Part shown: one piece after another, positions 1-8,162 of the stretch | Layout of the letters: each line of letters opens with the position of its first letter | Numbering within the stretch: position 1 is the first letter of the stretch | Source of the DNA: a virus | Direction: 5' to 3' (one strand) | Length of the DNA stretch: 25,440 bases | Virus record (IMG/VR): IMGVR_UViG_3300025141_006002 | Span: 1 to 25,440 of that record | Notes under the pieces: model-generated | Told to the model about the DNA's origin: nothing | What the model saw: only the letters and a program-made list of their open reading frames with translations | The model's database searches: none | Program-made: the position numbers and the translations under genes

Positions 1-115
1 AATTAGACATATTTTTAGGCATAACAAATCGAATTACTTCTTGTTTTTCCTTGGTCGGAGTAGCACCAAGCATAAAGAACATACTTAGTGCTAGAATTGC
101 AGTCTTGTATATCAT
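1..115 (-). CDS. Small exported protein, partial (runs off left edge)
   Basis: The ATG is at 113-115 on the minus strand and the frame stays open to the window edge, so only the first 38 residues are visible. They start MIYKTAILALSMFFMLGA, a short positive N-region followed by a hydrophobic core and a small-residue stretch, which looks like a signal peptide. The following residues (TPTKEKQEVIRFVMPKN) are polar. A purine-rich GAGAGGG lies four bases before the ATG and could serve as ribosome binding site, although it is also part of a small hairpin. The gene follows the last large ejection-type gene after a 28-base gap. Its function is unknown; an exported phage product near the end of a late operon could belong to lysis, but nothing visible proves that. 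Confidence 0.6.
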   Translation of the reverse strand, partial: MIYKTAILALSMFFMLGATPTKEKQEVIRFVMPKNMSN

Positions 116-140
116 AAAACCCTCTCTGTAGGGTTGTCAA
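111..140 (-). promoter_or_regulatory. Sigma70-like promoter match with an internal dyad
   Basis: On the minus strand a perfect TTGACA (135-140) is followed after 18 bases by TATGAT (111-116). Between them lies the inverted repeat AACCCT-ACAGAG-AGGGTT (118-135). If used, transcription would start near base 104, inside the small exported gene and downstream of its ATG. The promoter would then serve a shorter form of that gene or genes beyond the window. This is a consensus match only. The dyad could instead be a weak translation-control or termination hairpin, because it contains the purine-rich ribosome-binding stretch. Confidence 0.35.
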
Positions 141-143
141 TGT

Positions 144-2702
144 TTAATTTATCACTTTATCTATAAATAATGGCAATTTTTTTCTTTCAGATTTTGTAAG
201 AGATTTTCTGTATTTTCTCCAATATTGGTCTAGTGTTAACAATGTTGGACGTACCAACGAAGGAATTTTTGATGCAATAACATCTGGTTTTTCAGAATAA
301 GGTACATCTTTTCCTAAGTAACTTCCTATTACACCACCAGCACCAGCATATTTAGGAATATCCATCATATGATCTCTAACAGCCCAAGCTATAAATTTCC
401 TTCCTCGTTCAGTTTTTACAAATTTAAGCAAATATTCTGGTCCTCTTGCACCAAGCATCGCACCAACTGCACCACCGACTGGACCAGCAATTGTACTACC
501 CAAAATAACACCAACAACTGGTCTTAATAATCTTTCCATCAAGTTGGCCATCTTAGACCTGATTTGCAAACCTCCCCCCCCTTCGTAAGGGGCAAACGCA
601 ATAATTTCGTCTACGAGAGAGTTCCAAACTTTTAAATTTCCTGAAGATCGCATACCTTCCACAAAGTTTGCACTGTAGTCTGGATGTCCTTTAGTAGTCA
701 ATCCCCTAATTTTATTCACAATTTTAATGGGATCGTCTACCTGTGGGTCGAGTTCTCCTTGCACATATTTTCTGCGTCTCTCTATAATTTGATTAAATTC
801 ATCCATAGCATATTCTTGTTTTCTTAATTTCTGGGCTTCTTTAAAGGTTCCTATTGCTTTTGGTGCATCTCCCTTTACAGGATGATAAAAAGAATCTTTT
901 CCCTCTATATTTTTTATTACATAATCAGTATCTTCTACTAAATCGTTTACACTACTATATCTCAATGAAACTTTAGAGGGGTCTAAATTATCAACTACCG
1001 ATCCATCTGCCATTCTATAAAATCTATCCCCTTCTTCTGTGCGTATAATGTCTGAAACACCAGCTTTTCTTGCTACTTTACTTATCAATATATCATCTAA
1101 ATCGTTATGTAAAAGATGAAATATACCTTTAGAAGCACCAAGAAGTTTTGCTTGGTTACTGCTTCCAATTAAACCTCCTAACATTTGAATATTGCTGGTT
1201 AAATCATAAATATTTATTGGTTGAGGTTCTGTTACTGTTGATGGAGTCCACACTGTTCCTGTTCTCGAAACTTGTTTCTTAGTTCCAGATCGAACAATTT
1301 CTCCCACAGCTTTTTCTTTTGGAACGATTGTGTTATATATCTGAAGTGCCAAACTTTGAATAGTTTTTAGTTCTGGTATTCCTGTATCAGCAGCTTCGGA
1401 AAAAGGAGTTTTCACTCCTCCCTTTATTTTATCTCCTAGAATCCATTCTAATTTTCCTCTAGTGGAAGCAAATGTATTTTCGGTTGGAATTATTTTTGAT
1501 CCACTTCTTTCCAGAGACTTATATAATTTAGCAGATGGTCTTTTTCCAAAAGGTAGCCCTTCAAATATTTCTTGTATTTTTTGCCCTACTTTCCAATCTT
1601 GGAGAGCTTGTTTTGCTTTTGCACCCAGAGCACCCTGCATTATGAATTTTCTACCTTTTCCTAAAGCACCTAAAGCAAGGGGAGTTGCTACTTCAAAAGT
1701 AGCAGCCAACGCTTTCTGCATAGTATTTTTCTCTTGCCATCCAACCTCCTGAAATGCGTGTAAAGTTGATCCTGTTCCCAACGCAGCACCAACAAGTTGC
1801 CTTGTTCTTCCTAATAATTTTCCAATTCCTTTTCCTTTACTACCTATACCTAGAGCCCTTCCTCCGTACTTTGCTCCTTGATATTCAATAACACCATCCA
1901 TCAAAAGTTTAGACCAAGGATATTTTCTTTCCAATCTTTGAGCATAATTTATCAAAGTTTCTCCACTTTGGGGAACAAGGTCTGATGGATCGTAAGATAA
2001 ATTTGGCAGAGGTTGCGAAGGGCCCCTTTGAGAGGATGCAGTAGTCATATTTTCAACAAAATTTTTAAACGTATTACCTATTAATTTTGCAAATGGAACA
2101 TCTTTAGAATCTTCTAAGGCTCTGGAAACAGCATCGTGAGCAGCAGGTGCAGCGTAAGCCAAAGCCATAACTTTAGACAAAGGATTATAGGCTATATCTG
2201 AATCATAGGGAAGTTTTTCCTTCACACCTTTAAATGCTTTTCCTGCTGCTAGAGTTGCTATGTCAAATGTTTCTTTCCAAGAAGATTTGTGACCAAACTT
2301 TTTTCCGTAAACGTCAGGTATTGATATTCTTTCTCTGCCAATGGCATGTTTGTCTCTAATTCTCGCTACCTGATCTTTGAAAGGTAATGCAGACATGGGA
2401 AGTTTATATTGTTGTGTAAGTGCTTCCTGTTCCGTAGGTTCTTCCAATGGAGCAAATTTACTTCCCATAGTTGGAAAGGTTTGTGCATCTAAATATTCTT
2501 TAGGAATTTTATCTCCATATTCTGTTTCATACTCTCTTATTTTTTGTCTAGCCATTTCTTCTGCTTTTTGTGAAATTACTTTTTCACTTGTTCCTTTTGG
2601 AACACTGAGAGTGATAGGAATAGTATCTCCACCAGTTACAGAGTTTTCTTCAGTTTTAAACTCAACTACATAATTTTCTCTATCAGGAGAATTTTCAATC
2701 AT
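144..2702 (-). CDS. Large internal virion / ejection-type protein (852 aa)
   Basis: I do not recognise a named family. The protein is long, and its first 120 residues are charged and probably helical (QKAEEMARQKIREYETEYG). It then has several glycine/alanine-rich hydrophobic stretches, around residues 275-350 and most clearly 729-752 (VVGVILGSTIAGPVGGAVGA), followed by a basic C-terminus. Alternating amphipathic and membrane-compatible segments are typical of proteins that short-tailed phages eject into the host envelope (compare P22 gp16/gp20 and the T7 internal core proteins). It is the last of three consecutive very large genes, and its ATG overlaps the previous stop (TAATG at 2702), so translation is probably coupled. 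I see no lysozyme or transglycosylase motif. The structural role is inferred from position and composition, not from homology. Confidence 0.6.
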   Translation of the reverse strand: MIENSPDRENYVVEFKTEENSVTGGDTIPITLSVPKGTSEKVISQKAEEMARQKIREYETEYGDKIPKEYLDAQTFPTMGSKFAPLEEPTEQEALTQQYKLPMSALPFKDQVARIRDKHAIGRERISIPDVYGKKFGHKSSWKETFDIATLAAGKAFKGVKEKLPYDSDIAYNPLSKVMALAYAAPAAHDAVSRALEDSKDVPFAKLIGNTFKNFVENMTTASSQRGPSQPLPNLSYDPSDLVPQSGETLINYAQRLERKYPWSKLLMDGVIEYQGAKYGGRALGIGSKGKGIGKLLGRTRQLVGAALGTGSTLHAFQEVGWQEKNTMQKALAATFEVATPLALGALGKGRKFIMQGALGAKAKQALQDWKVGQKIQEIFEGLPFGKRPSAKLYKSLERSGSKIIPTENTFASTRGKLEWILGDKIKGGVKTPFSEAADTGIPELKTIQSLALQIYNTIVPKEKAVGEIVRSGTKKQVSRTGTVWTPSTVTEPQPINIYDLTSNIQMLGGLIGSSNQAKLLGASKGIFHLLHNDLDDILISKVARKAGVSDIIRTEEGDRFYRMADGSVVDNLDPSKVSLRYSSVNDLVEDTDYVIKNIEGKDSFYHPVKGDAPKAIGTFKEAQKLRKQEYAMDEFNQIIERRRKYVQGELDPQVDDPIKIVNKIRGLTTKGHPDYSANFVEGMRSSGNLKVWNSLVDEIIAFAPYEGGGGLQIRSKMANLMERLLRPVVGVILGSTIAGPVGGAVGAMLGARGPEYLLKFVKTERGRKFIAWAVRDHMMDIPKYAGAGGVIGSYLGKDVPYSEKPDVIASKIPSLVRPTLLTLDQYWRKYRKSLTKSERKKLPLFIDKVIN

Positions 2703-4459
2703 TATTCTTCTCCTTTCACTTTGTAAGGAACTGGTATATCAAGATATTTTCGACGACTTCTTCGGCCACGTCCTGCATGTGGTGTTTTATTAGTAGGAAC
2801 ACCTACTGGGTCTTGGTCTTGTTTTTTCTTTGTTAATTTTTTTATCTTTGTTATTGTAAGTTTCATAGTATCAGAATTATTAGTCCCCACTGGAGGAGGG
2901 TCTGTTTTTTTCTTTTTTCTCTTACCCTGCTCCATTGATTTTTTTACTCTTTCTCGTCTTTCTTCTTCTTTTGTTTTTTGTTTTTTTCTAGGAAGAAATA
3001 TTTCATTAGATTCAAACATCTTTACTATATTTCTAGGTAATGTTTGTTCAGCAATACTTTGAAAAGCTTGTTTATTTAATGTTAAATTTTTAGGAATAGT
3101 CCAAGGATTTCCTGCCAAAACAAGTGCATATTCTATCTCCCCTAGCTTATCTTGATATGGTTCTACAAGACTTTTGTGTATATTTGGGTCTTTAAGTTTT
3201 TCTTTTATAAATTGTGCTCTGACATTTAAAGTTCTCACTAATCCTATTAATTGCCCTGCTGCTTTGTCAGGGTTAGTAAACCATGCATCAGCGTCAGGAA
3301 CTTGCAGTAAAGAAAATCTTATAGCTGACTTCCCCATTCTTTCACCGAAAGTATTTACTTGAACCACAGCGTTTCTAAGTCCCTGCATCCTTGCTCTATA
3401 TTCTGCAAATTTTCTTGTTCTTTCATTGGACCAAAATTGAGAAAGTATAGGAAAGCTATCAATCTTATCTTGAATTTTTCCAATTCCCCCAAATATAGAA
3501 TTTCTAGTAATTAAAGACGATACATCGTTTGTGTCTTGCATAGGTTGTGAGGCTTTAGGCCCAAAAACTCGGTTTCTATATCTTTGCCCAAAATTTTTCA
3601 TAGTTGGTATATAGGAAAAAGTACCCATTTTGGAGATATTATTTATTGTTGAATTTTGGTTTAAGTTACTACCTATTCCGTATCTTATCCTGTCTTTTCT
3701 TTCTTTTTCCCTTGTAAGATTAATAAACTTTGCCATTTCAGGATTTGTTTTTCCATTTTTTAAATAACTAGGGATACCCTTTTGATTTCCAAAGACTTCT
3801 ATATCTATATCAGTGAAAGCTTTTTTTTCACCTAAATTTACTGGCAATTGATTTACTTTTTTGTTTGAGAGTGTATTGTTGCCAAGAGGAGCAGAGGGAA
3901 TATTTATATTTCCGACAGGAGATATAGGACTCCCATGTTCATTTTTCAATTTATCAATTGTTATAATCTTTCCAGTAAGTGGATCAACTTGCCATTTGTA
4001 TCTTTTATTTACAAAATCTAGTGCTTCTGTTTTTGTAACACCATACTGGTCTATAATATTTTGCACCAATGTGTTTTTTTCTGCTGTTGCTAATGCTCCC
4101 TTTCTAGTCAACATAGCCAAAGAAGATGGGTGAAATTTTCCTAATTCATAAAGTGCTTTTGGGGATTGATTTGTCATAGTAGACAATGGAGTAACTTTTA
4201 CTACTTCAGGAACAACATTTCCTTGATCATCTGTTCTGGGAGGTGTATATCCTGACAAATACTGAAGCGTCTTTTCCTTTCCTAATTTTTCATTATTTTC
4301 TTGTATTAATTTTTCTCGTTTCAGTTTGTTACTAGCTAGAGTGCTTTGCAAAGTCATTAATTTAAAAGTATTTGCTAAATCATTTTTTCTTTGTAATTCT
4401 CTTTGTGCTAACCCTTTTTCCACACCCTTCAACGCACCTGCTACCCAAGGAGATACCAT
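2702..4459 (-). CDS. Large virion-associated protein with Lys-rich tail (585 aa)
   Basis: The function is not recognised. The ATG has an excellent ribosome binding site (AGGAGGAG, 7-8 bases upstream). Residues 5-70 are highly charged and helical, with a likely coiled coil. The middle is polar, Asn/Gly/Pro-rich and low in recognisable motifs. Residues 489-571 are extremely basic and rich in short Lys/Arg runs (for example GKRKKKKTDPPP and AGRGRRSRRKYLD), which suggests nucleic-acid or membrane contact. It sits between two other large unrecognised genes at the end of the structural module, where short-tailed phages keep their ejection proteins. An internal virion protein that contacts packaged DNA is therefore a reasonable guess. 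Stop and next start overlap at 2702. Confidence 0.6.
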   Translation of the reverse strand: MVSPWVAGALKGVEKGLAQRELQRKNDLANTFKLMTLQSTLASNKLKREKLIQENNEKLGKEKTLQYLSGYTPPRTDDQGNVVPEVVKVTPLSTMTNQSPKALYELGKFHPSSLAMLTRKGALATAEKNTLVQNIIDQYGVTKTEALDFVNKRYKWQVDPLTGKIITIDKLKNEHGSPISPVGNINIPSAPLGNNTLSNKKVNQLPVNLGEKKAFTDIDIEVFGNQKGIPSYLKNGKTNPEMAKFINLTREKERKDRIRYGIGSNLNQNSTINNISKMGTFSYIPTMKNFGQRYRNRVFGPKASQPMQDTNDVSSLITRNSIFGGIGKIQDKIDSFPILSQFWSNERTRKFAEYRARMQGLRNAVVQVNTFGERMGKSAIRFSLLQVPDADAWFTNPDKAAGQLIGLVRTLNVRAQFIKEKLKDPNIHKSLVEPYQDKLGEIEYALVLAGNPWTIPKNLTLNKQAFQSIAEQTLPRNIVKMFESNEIFLPRKKQKTKEEERRERVKKSMEQGKRKKKKTDPPPVGTNNSDTMKLTITKIKKLTKKKQDQDPVGVPTNKTPHAGRGRRSRRKYLDIPVPYKVKGEE

Positions 4460-4471
4460 AATTTTCTCCTC

Positions 4472-6529
4472 CTATCCTTGTTCGTCTTCAATGTAATCAA
4501 TCTCAATAATTTCAGGCTTAAATCCTGCGAGTGTCTTCCATTCTCTAGGAAGAAGTTCTTTCATTTCTTCCCTTTCAAACTCTAATTCTTTGATTCTTTT
4601 ATTCATACTCCATTCACTTTCTGTTCTATTCATTTCTTTCATATCATTGATAGATTTATTTAGAGTATATACTTCTCCAATTCTTGGATTATCTATGAAA
4701 TACCTATTAGAAATTTCTGCTATTTTATCTTCAGCTTGTTCTCTAGGCATTTGTCCTTTTAAACCAGCCATGAATATAGGTTTTAATTCTGGAATAAGTT
4801 CACTATACACTTGCTGTTTTCCTAACCATTTCTGACTTGTGTTCTGAATGTCAGGGTCAGGGTTGGTGTAATCAATACCAGCTTCTCTAGCAAAGTCTTG
4901 TCCACGTTCAGACATAGATTTTTCACTGTTAGCAGTTATTACAGACCTTCTAGGGTCTTCTGAATATATTTTATCCATTCCTGTAATTTGATCTGTCATT
5001 CTCCAATTATTGTTAGCTTCTTCAAGAACAGGGGAAGTTCTTTTATTTCCAGCCATCCACAATTCACCACCGATCAAATTATATCGAGCACTACCTGCTC
5101 TATTTCTAGTTTCCTCTGCCTCTGCTTGTGCTCTAGCTTTTCTGTTACTTGCAATACCAGCACCTATTAAAGCCATTGGAGCACCTACTGCTGTAGCTGC
5201 CAAAGGAGATATTGATGCTCCTGCAAAGCTAGGCATTTGTCCTTTCAATAAACTACTTGCTATATTTCCTATTCCAACCTTACCAGCACCCATAATTTGA
5301 GGGCCAACGAAAGATAATGGATTAGAAGCAACACCCTTAACTCCTTCAGGGTTTAATGCAGATGCTATCGCTAACGAACCTAGCGTAGATTTGAATGGAA
5401 TTTCATCTATTGCTTTTCCTACACCACTAAATATATTAGTTCCCTCTGTTTCCATAATAGGAGTATCTTTAGATATAATAGAACTGTCAATATTTCTATT
5501 GGGGTCTATTCTACTTAATTGTTCTTTAGTGAAAGAATCGACAGGAGTTGGAACTTTCATTCCTAGATTGTTCAAGTTACCCAAACTTGCCACCTTTAAC
5601 CCATCTGTACTAGTAGAATCAAAGGTATCTCCAAAAGGTTCATAATCAGGACCCTGAAACGCTTCTTGAAGTGTAAAAATATCACTTTCGTCAAAATCAG
5701 GACCCCCAAACGCTGCTTGAAGTTCAGGTATTTCACTCTCTGTTATTCCTAAACTAAGCAAACCTTCAGCATCATCATATTGATAAGGAGCACTTCCTGC
5801 AACACTAGGGATAACCGATTCTTTCCATTCTTCTGGAATCGGAAGGTCTTTATCTAACCCAAATAATTTGCCAAGACCTAAAGAAGACGCTAGTTTTTGA
5901 ACTAAGCCACCTTGTTGAGAGGCTCCTGTTCCAAGTCCTTTTCCACCAGTTACCGAAGCAAGAAGTGCTTGTTCCAATGGGCTAGTCTGTTTTCCAAACA
6001 ATAACTCGGAAATAGGATTTCTACCTGTCAAAGTACTTAATATTCCTGCACCAGCAGCTTGTTTCATCAAATCATCTCTTGCTTTTTGTTGTTGAGAGTA
6101 TGCTTCCTCTTGCTCATACCTTCTTCGAGACTCTTGTGCTCTCTGTGTGCCACGTTGCTGTGCTAAGTCTCCCATCGCTATTTGTGCTTTCAATGGGTCT
6201 ATCTCAGCAAGAGTTTTTGCTTTATCTATAGCAATCTGTCTTTGCAAAGCTGCTTGTCCAATATCTTCTAGTTGTAACCCTGATCCATAAAGACCACGCC
6301 TAGCCATTGGTTGTGCTGCTTGTCTTATAGCTTCTGGAATACCTGATTCCAACTCACTTACTTCTCTTTGTCTTTGCCTTCTAATAGCATCTGATAATTG
6401 TCCATACGCTTCTGGAACATAAGACATCCATTCATCACCAGCCCTATCTTCGTACTGAGGTACTCTAGTAGGAGTTACCCCTGTAGAAGCAGCAGTCATC
6501 GCTGCCTGTTCTAAATTGTTTATAGCCAT
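4472..6529 (-). CDS. Large internal virion / ejection-type protein (685 aa)
   Basis: No named family is recognised. Residues 40-160 are a long Gln/Arg/Glu/Ala-rich helical region (RRQRQREVSELESG; QESRRRYEQEEAYSQQQ) that is probably coiled coil. Residues 265-298 carry a tandem 17-residue duplication. Residues 375-460 are Gly/Ala/Ser/Leu-rich and hydrophobic (AATAVGAPMALIGAGIASN), which is membrane-compatible. The C-terminus is again charged and helical (NKRIKELEFEREEMKELL). Helical ends around a glycine-rich hydrophobic centre resemble the composition of phage pilot/ejection proteins. It is the first of three consecutive large genes downstream of the tail genes. The role is inferred from context and composition. 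Confidence 0.6.
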   Translation of the reverse strand: MAINNLEQAAMTAASTGVTPTRVPQYEDRAGDEWMSYVPEAYGQLSDAIRRQRQREVSELESGIPEAIRQAAQPMARRGLYGSGLQLEDIGQAALQRQIAIDKAKTLAEIDPLKAQIAMGDLAQQRGTQRAQESRRRYEQEEAYSQQQKARDDLMKQAAGAGILSTLTGRNPISELLFGKQTSPLEQALLASVTGGKGLGTGASQQGGLVQKLASSLGLGKLFGLDKDLPIPEEWKESVIPSVAGSAPYQYDDAEGLLSLGITESEIPELQAAFGGPDFDESDIFTLQEAFQGPDYEPFGDTFDSTSTDGLKVASLGNLNNLGMKVPTPVDSFTKEQLSRIDPNRNIDSSIISKDTPIMETEGTNIFSGVGKAIDEIPFKSTLGSLAIASALNPEGVKGVASNPLSFVGPQIMGAGKVGIGNIASSLLKGQMPSFAGASISPLAATAVGAPMALIGAGIASNRKARAQAEAEETRNRAGSARYNLIGGELWMAGNKRTSPVLEEANNNWRMTDQITGMDKIYSEDPRRSVITANSEKSMSERGQDFAREAGIDYTNPDPDIQNTSQKWLGKQQVYSELIPELKPIFMAGLKGQMPREQAEDKIAEISNRYFIDNPRIGEVYTLNKSINDMKEMNRTESEWSMNKRIKELEFEREEMKELLPREWKTLAGFKPEIIEIDYIEDEQG
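5636..5737 (-). repeat. Tandem 51-base (17-residue) duplication inside the 685-aa gene
   Basis: Two adjacent units, 5687-5737 and 5636-5686, encode SEIPELQAAFGGPDFDE and SDIFTLQEAFQGPDYEP. The shared pattern is S-[DE]-I-x-x-L-Q-x-A-F-x-G-P-D-[FY]. The DNA units are also similar, for example in the plus-strand AATCAGGACCC starts 51 bases apart. The units are diverged, so this is a fixed duplication and not a sequencing artefact. Confidence 0.75.
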
Positions 6530-6538
6530 TATTTTCCC

Positions 6539-7492
6539 CTATGCAACTAAATTGTATCTCGGAAGTTCATTCTTCCATACACCACTCATCGTAGCGTTCA
6601 TCACTTCAATTCCTTTAGTTTCCTCTAGTAGAACACCTTCTACCTTATAAAAATTCTTATCGCCTTTATTATGACAACGAACAACCGACAATCCTTTATC
6701 CCTTAACTCATCTGCTATCCCTACAATCGCTGTTCGGTACATCATTCCTGTGATATACCAAAGCTGTTTGCCATTGTGATAACTGATAGGTTGCTTGTTA
6801 ATCGCTTCTTCGTGATCAAAATCTTTCAGTACATATTTGCCATCAACGTAGTCATACTGATCTACTCGATACTTACCACCAGTGAAGGTTTGGTCTAACC
6901 CTGTTAAGATAATGGGATTGCAACCCATATAGGCTGCTAACCGAATAGCGTTAGGGCCTACCGAACCACTAGTGGGAATACCTACATAGTCTCGGTACAT
7001 ATACCACATATACTTTTTGAACCATGCTTCCTCTGGATCAAAAGCACTGAACCCATATACCTTCCCTTTCGTTTTCCAGAACTCTACCATCTCAGGCAAA
7101 ACAAAAGTTGCACATATCAATGTAACGTCATCTATGGGAAGGTTTCCTATTCTCTCTGGTTTATATTGACCATCGAAAATATGTACATAGTCTGGTTTAA
7201 TACCATTCTTCATCAATAGACTCATAGAACTATTGGTACTGATAACCAACCCATCGAAGTTCTTTATATGAGGTATTGTATCTTCAAGGCTAGGTCCTGA
7301 TCCTGTAATCAATGCAGGTTTGTTTTTATGTGCCATGAACAAGTTAGCAAAGTTTTCTTCTTCGCCTAACAGTTTACTTCCATAGTTAGTTGCAGTATTG
7401 GATACCCATTTGTGTAACCAACCTTGCATTATCTTTTCGTTCCTAGCTTTTAACTGTTCCTTCTTCAAAAGTCCTGCATTATCCATATACAC
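6539..7492 (-). CDS. DUF115 / Maf-like glycosyltransferase-family protein (317 aa)
   Basis: The central domain carries the hallmarks of the DUF115 family (also annotated as MptE-like or flagellin-modifying Maf). These are a nucleotide-binding turn ALITGSGPSLEDTIP near residues 60-74, a STNSS strand end near 85-89, DYVHIFDG near 101-108, and SGSVGPNAIRLAAYMG (175-190) followed by GLDQTF (198-203). Maf proteins attach pseudaminic or legionaminic acid to flagellin Ser/Thr; other family members have unrelated roles, so the exact reaction is not proven. The gene lies just after two tiny membrane-protein genes and the fibre cluster, which suits a virion- or envelope-modifying enzyme. The family assignment is firm. 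The sugar donor and the acceptor are inferred. Confidence 0.8.
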   Translation of the reverse strand: MYMDNAGLLKKEQLKARNEKIMQGWLHKWVSNTATNYGSKLLGEEENFANLFMAHKNKPALITGSGPSLEDTIPHIKNFDGLVISTNSSMSLLMKNGIKPDYVHIFDGQYKPERIGNLPIDDVTLICATFVLPEMVEFWKTKGKVYGFSAFDPEEAWFKKYMWYMYRDYVGIPTSGSVGPNAIRLAAYMGCNPIILTGLDQTFTGGKYRVDQYDYVDGKYVLKDFDHEEAINKQPISYHNGKQLWYITGMMYRTAIVGIADELRDKGLSVVRCHNKGDKNFYKVEGVLLEETKGIEVMNATMSGVWKNELPRYNLVA

Positions 7493-7503
7493 CTCTAGGG
7501 CGG

Positions 7504-7737
7504 TTAATCGTGATTTTTGTCTCTAAGTTGATCAACCAAGATACCATGTATCTTTCCTACCTTATCTGCTATAGACCTCTGTCTCATATCCATACTCTCT
7601 ACCATCTTCTCGTTGGTATGAACACGCACCTCTAATTTCTTTCCTTCTGGTAAAGGATAAGCATACAGTTGCAATACGATATATAACCCACCTATCAATG
7701 CTAAAAATGCACTGACACCTACCCCTAAGTAACTCAT
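7504..7737 (-). CDS. Small one-pass membrane protein (77 aa)
   Basis: Residues 5-27 form one hydrophobic segment (VGVSAFLALIGGLYIVLQLYA). They are followed by a polar, charged tail of about 50 residues that is probably helical (NEKMVESMDMRQRSIADKVG). The ATG overlaps the stop of the preceding 31-residue gene (TAATG at 7737), so the two are probably translated as a pair. A short transmembrane anchor plus a helical exposed tail is compatible with a spanin- or holin-type lysis protein, but equally with an anchor for the neighbouring DUF115 enzyme. No specific family is recognised. Confidence 0.65.
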   Translation of the reverse strand: MSYLGVGVSAFLALIGGLYIVLQLYAYPLPEGKKLEVRVHTNEKMVESMDMRQRSIADKVGKIHGILVDQLRDKNHD

Positions 7738-7832
7738 TACAATCCTATCTTATATATAACAATGCCGACAATAATACCGACAATGACTGTTACCAAACTA
7801 CATATACATGGAAATTTACATTTACAGTTCAT
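7737..7832 (-). CDS. 31-residue Cys-rich membrane miniprotein
   Basis: This ORF is below usual gene-calling length. It has an ATG (7830-7832), an AAGGA ribosome binding site eight bases upstream, and a stop that overlaps the next ATG (TAATG). It encodes MNCKCKFPCIC followed by a continuous hydrophobic helix of about 15 residues (SLVTVIVGIIVGIVIY) and a KIGL end. The four cysteines at 3, 5, 9 and 11 sit immediately before the membrane segment. They could be lipidated, bind a metal or form disulfides. The gene fills the whole gap between the fibre-assembly-like gene and the 77-residue membrane gene. I see no match to a named family. The good RBS, coupling and a clean membrane helix make it likely to be real. 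Confidence 0.6.
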   Translation of the reverse strand: MNCKCKFPCICSLVTVIVGIIVGIVIYKIGL

Positions 7833-7843
7833 AAATTATATCC

Positions 7844-8161
7844 TTATGGTTTTGGAAAATCGCTTCTTACTTTATTGTAATTCTCCACATACGCATCCCA
7901 TTTATCAGTTTTGTCTAAAATTTCTTTCTCGGTATATGCTTCAATAAACTCACTAAATAAAGGGTATGCTTTTGCTCTATTTCTTTTATATTCTTCGTTA
8001 GTATATTGAGACTCTAACTCTGCTTTTTTATTTAATATATGTTGGTTGGTAATGTTATTTGGATTTCCATCGTGCCAGTTAATTTTATTAACATCATCTT
8101 CCTTAACAGTAACCTTAGAATCAGGTTGCAATGCCAATATAGACTCTAAAATACTTGCCAT
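7844..8161 (-). CDS. Tail-fibre-assembly-like small protein (105 aa)
   Basis: The layout resembles the short accessory proteins that follow tail-fibre genes in many phages. It begins with ILESILALQPDSKVTVKED, has a Trp-containing strand (INWHDGNPNNIT), and continues with a helical YKRNRAKAYPLFSEFIEA and a C-terminal WDAYVENYNKVRSDFPKP. Such proteins often act as fibre chaperones or fibre-attached factors. It lies one base after the fibre gene stop, where a fibre chaperone would be expected. The assignment rests on pattern similarity and position. It has no catalytic motif, and a fibre-tip or purely hypothetical role remains possible. Confidence 0.55.
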   Translation of the reverse strand: MASILESILALQPDSKVTVKEDDVNKINWHDGNPNNITNQHILNKKAELESQYTNEEYKRNRAKAYPLFSEFIEAYTEKEILDKTDKWDAYVENYNKVRSDFPKP

Positions 8162-8162
8162 T

